Source of the DNA: Deltaproteobacteria bacterium
Lineage (GTDB): Bacteria; Desulfobacterota_B; Binatia; UBA9968
Length of the DNA: 6,463 nt
NCBI GenBank assembly: GCA_022545745.1
Contig: JACZQL010000079.1
Span: 1 to 6,463, forward strand
Direction of reading: 5' to 3'
Shown here piece by piece: positions 4,995-6,463 of this stretch. Each line of letters opens with the position of its first letter. The first letter of the stretch is position 1. Under the pieces are notes generated by a model. That model was not told the origin of the DNA. It made no database searches and was given only the letters and a program-made list of their open reading frames with translations. Made by a program: the position numbers and the translations under genes.

Positions 4995-6410
4995 GTGCGC
5001 AGGACGAAAATTGTTTGTACCATAGGCCCTGCCACCGAAACCCCGGCAAAGCTTCGCGATATCATCGAGGCGGGAGCGGATGTTTTGAGGCTCAACTATT
5101 CACACGGGACGCCAGAAGAACACAACGCGAGGGCCAAGACGATTCGAAGTGTCGCGGCGGAATTGGGAAAACCGGTGGCCATTCTTCAGGACTTGCCCGG
5201 GCCGAAGATTCGACTGGGCGCTTTTCGTGGGGGGAGTATCGAACTCAGCACTGGGGATTTATTCACACTGACCACCGAACGGGTCGAGGGTGACCAGAGA
5301 CGGGCTTCGGTCAATTATCCCAAACTTGCAACCGAGGTGCGCCGAGGACAGACCATCCTTCTTGCCGACGGCAATGTAGAGCTGAAAATCGAATCGGTGA
5401 GTAAATCAAATATCCATTGTCGTGTCATTTCAGGCGGGGTCCTCTCAAACCATAAGGGTGTCAATGTTCCGCGAGGCGCCCTTAGCATCGGAGCATTTAC
5501 CCAGCAAGATCGAAAGTTACTTTTGGCAGGTCTCGAAACCGGAGTGGATATGACCGCCCTCTCTTTCGTGCGGTCTTCGGCTGACATCGCGTCTGCTCGG
5601 CGCTTTTTAAAAACTCATAAAACCAACATTCCTCTCATGGCCAAGATCGAGAAGCCAGAGGCCGTGGATGCGATTGACGAAGTCATATCGGCTGTCGATG
5701 CAGTGATGGTCGCTCGCGGCGACCTGGGAGTTGAGATCCCTGCAGCGGAAGTTCCGCTTGTCCAGAAAGACATCATTGCCAAGTCTATTAAAGCATCGAA
5801 GCCCGTTGTGACCGCAACGCAGATGCTGCGGTCCATGGTGGAAAGCCCGCGGCCGACTCGTGCCGAGACCGCCGATGTGGCCAATGCAGTACTCGATGGC
5901 ACGGACGCCGTGATGCTCTCTGAGGAAACGGCAGTGGGAGCGTACCCCGTTGAAGCAGTTAAGACAATTGCTCAAGTTGCTGAGAGGGCCGAAACCCGCC
6001 TATTCGTCGAACCTTCGTTGACAACAATACGCGCGCCAGAGTCGGACAACGTTTCAGAAGCCATCGGCCATGCAGCTTGCTTGCTGGCGTACAGTGTGGG
6101 TGCTCAGGCCGTCATTTGCTGCACAAGAACGGGAAGAACCGCACAGTGGGTTGCAAAACACCGCTCGAAGACTCCGATCATTGCTGTGAGCCCTAGCCAG
6201 GATACCGTTCATCGTCTGATGTTGACCTGGGGAGTTTTTCCTCTTCTTTCAGAGGAATTTGAGTCCACAGATACGATGGTTTCCATCTCACTCAAGTTGG
6301 CACGTGAATCAGGCTTGGTCTCGCAGGGTAGCAGAGTCGTCATCGTGGGAGGTGCCGCATCGACTCAGCCTGGGCAAACGGACTTTTTACGCATTTCGCT
6401 GGTCCCGTAA
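4995..6410 (+). CDS. pyk: Pyruvate kinase
   Basis: Pyruvate kinase transfers phosphate from phosphoenolpyruvate to ADP in the last step of glycolysis, in the cytoplasm. With the GTG start at 4995 (GGAG five bases upstream) the protein has 471 residues, the normal bacterial length, and begins MRRTKIVCTIGPAT. Domain A (barrel) carries Arg32, Asn34 and Ser36 in RLNYSHG, the catalytic Lys217 with metal ligand Glu219 in MAKIEKPEA, metal ligand Asp243 in ARGDLGVEIP, and Thr275 in TATQML. The lid domain B spans about 71-167. The effector-binding C domain (~350-471) ends in RVVIVGGAAS and ISLVP. PKIR at 70-73 has Lys where K+-dependent enzymes have Glu. No part is missing and no junction is visible. 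A start at ATG 4938 is possible but unlikely. It may be cotranscribed with the upstream transporter fragment; the 6411-6463 tail shows no terminator. Confidence 0.95.
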   Translation: MRRTKIVCTIGPATETPAKLRDIIEAGADVLRLNYSHGTPEEHNARAKTIRSVAAELGKPVAILQDLPGPKIRLGAFRGGSIELSTGDLFTLTTERVEGDQRRASVNYPKLATEVRRGQTILLADGNVELKIESVSKSNIHCRVISGGVLSNHKGVNVPRGALSIGAFTQQDRKLLLAGLETGVDMTALSFVRSSADIASARRFLKTHKTNIPLMAKIEKPEAVDAIDEVISAVDAVMVARGDLGVEIPAAEVPLVQKDIIAKSIKASKPVVTATQMLRSMVESPRPTRAETADVANAVLDGTDAVMLSEETAVGAYPVEAVKTIAQVAERAETRLFVEPSLTTIRAPESDNVSEAIGHAACLLAYSVGAQAVICCTRTGRTAQWVAKHRSKTPIIAVSPSQDTVHRLMLTWGVFPLLSEEFESTDTMVSISLKLARESGLVSQGSRVVIVGGAASTQPGQTDFLRISLVP

Positions 6411-6463
6411 ACCAAATAAGATTTACCCCGAACCACAGAACACCCCTGCGTAAGCCCCGATCC

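Noticed and set aside
5315..5975. Minus-strand open frames within pyruvate kinase
   Set aside because: They are antisense to a coherent, complete pyruvate kinase and have no recognisable motifs.

Overview
The window looks like DNA from uncultivated environmental bacteria (no tRNA, rRNA, phage or IS signal). It holds metabolic and transport genes, but only two genes look near-intact: pyruvate kinase (plus strand, 4995-6410) and a GST-family protein (minus strand, 465-1169), and the GST is short at its C-terminus. The remaining coding sequence is made of recognisable pieces of unrelated families joined at abrupt points. No taxon can be named, because the parts may not come from one genome.

Left part (minus strand unless stated). 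Positions 1-447 are one open frame whose N-terminus is dihydrodipicolinate-synthase (DapA) family and whose remainder is an electron-transfer-flavoprotein:ubiquinone oxidoreductase (ETF-QO) fragment running off the window edge. Upstream of it is the GST gene (465-1169). Then comes a 782-codon frame (1247-3595) whose first ~465 residues are a mechanosensitive-channel-like conserved TM-helix protein and whose last ~317 residues are an MFS transporter of oxalate/formate-antiporter type lacking its first two helices. The GST plus MFS block (~490-2205) is distinctly AT-richer in sampled stretches than the sequence on either side.

Middle. A 311-bp divergent intergenic region (3596-3906) carries a strong RBS, two sigma70-like promoter candidates and a perfect 7-bp hairpin. 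It precedes the N-terminus of an SLC13/DASS-type transporter (plus, from 3907). After about 30 codons this frame hits an inverted junction, and the minus strand then encodes two RCK_C (TrkA-C) pieces, also of SLC13 type, joined to each other out of frame. Another inverted junction leads to the C-terminal cytoplasmic part of an SLC12 (Na-K-Cl cotransporter)-like protein on the plus strand (~4239-4904), with one in-frame TGA at 4359.

Right part. Pyruvate kinase is complete and coherent, starts at a GTG with its own Shine-Dalgarno site, and has the residue pattern of K+-independent enzymes.

Interpretation. Five joints (~157-174, 2201-2218, 3985-3999, 4181-4186, 4239-4262), two of them inverted and several at short shared sequence, resemble amplification, ligation or assembly chimeras more than evolved fusion proteins. 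I see no new biological system here; the main message is caution about the apparent fusion proteins.
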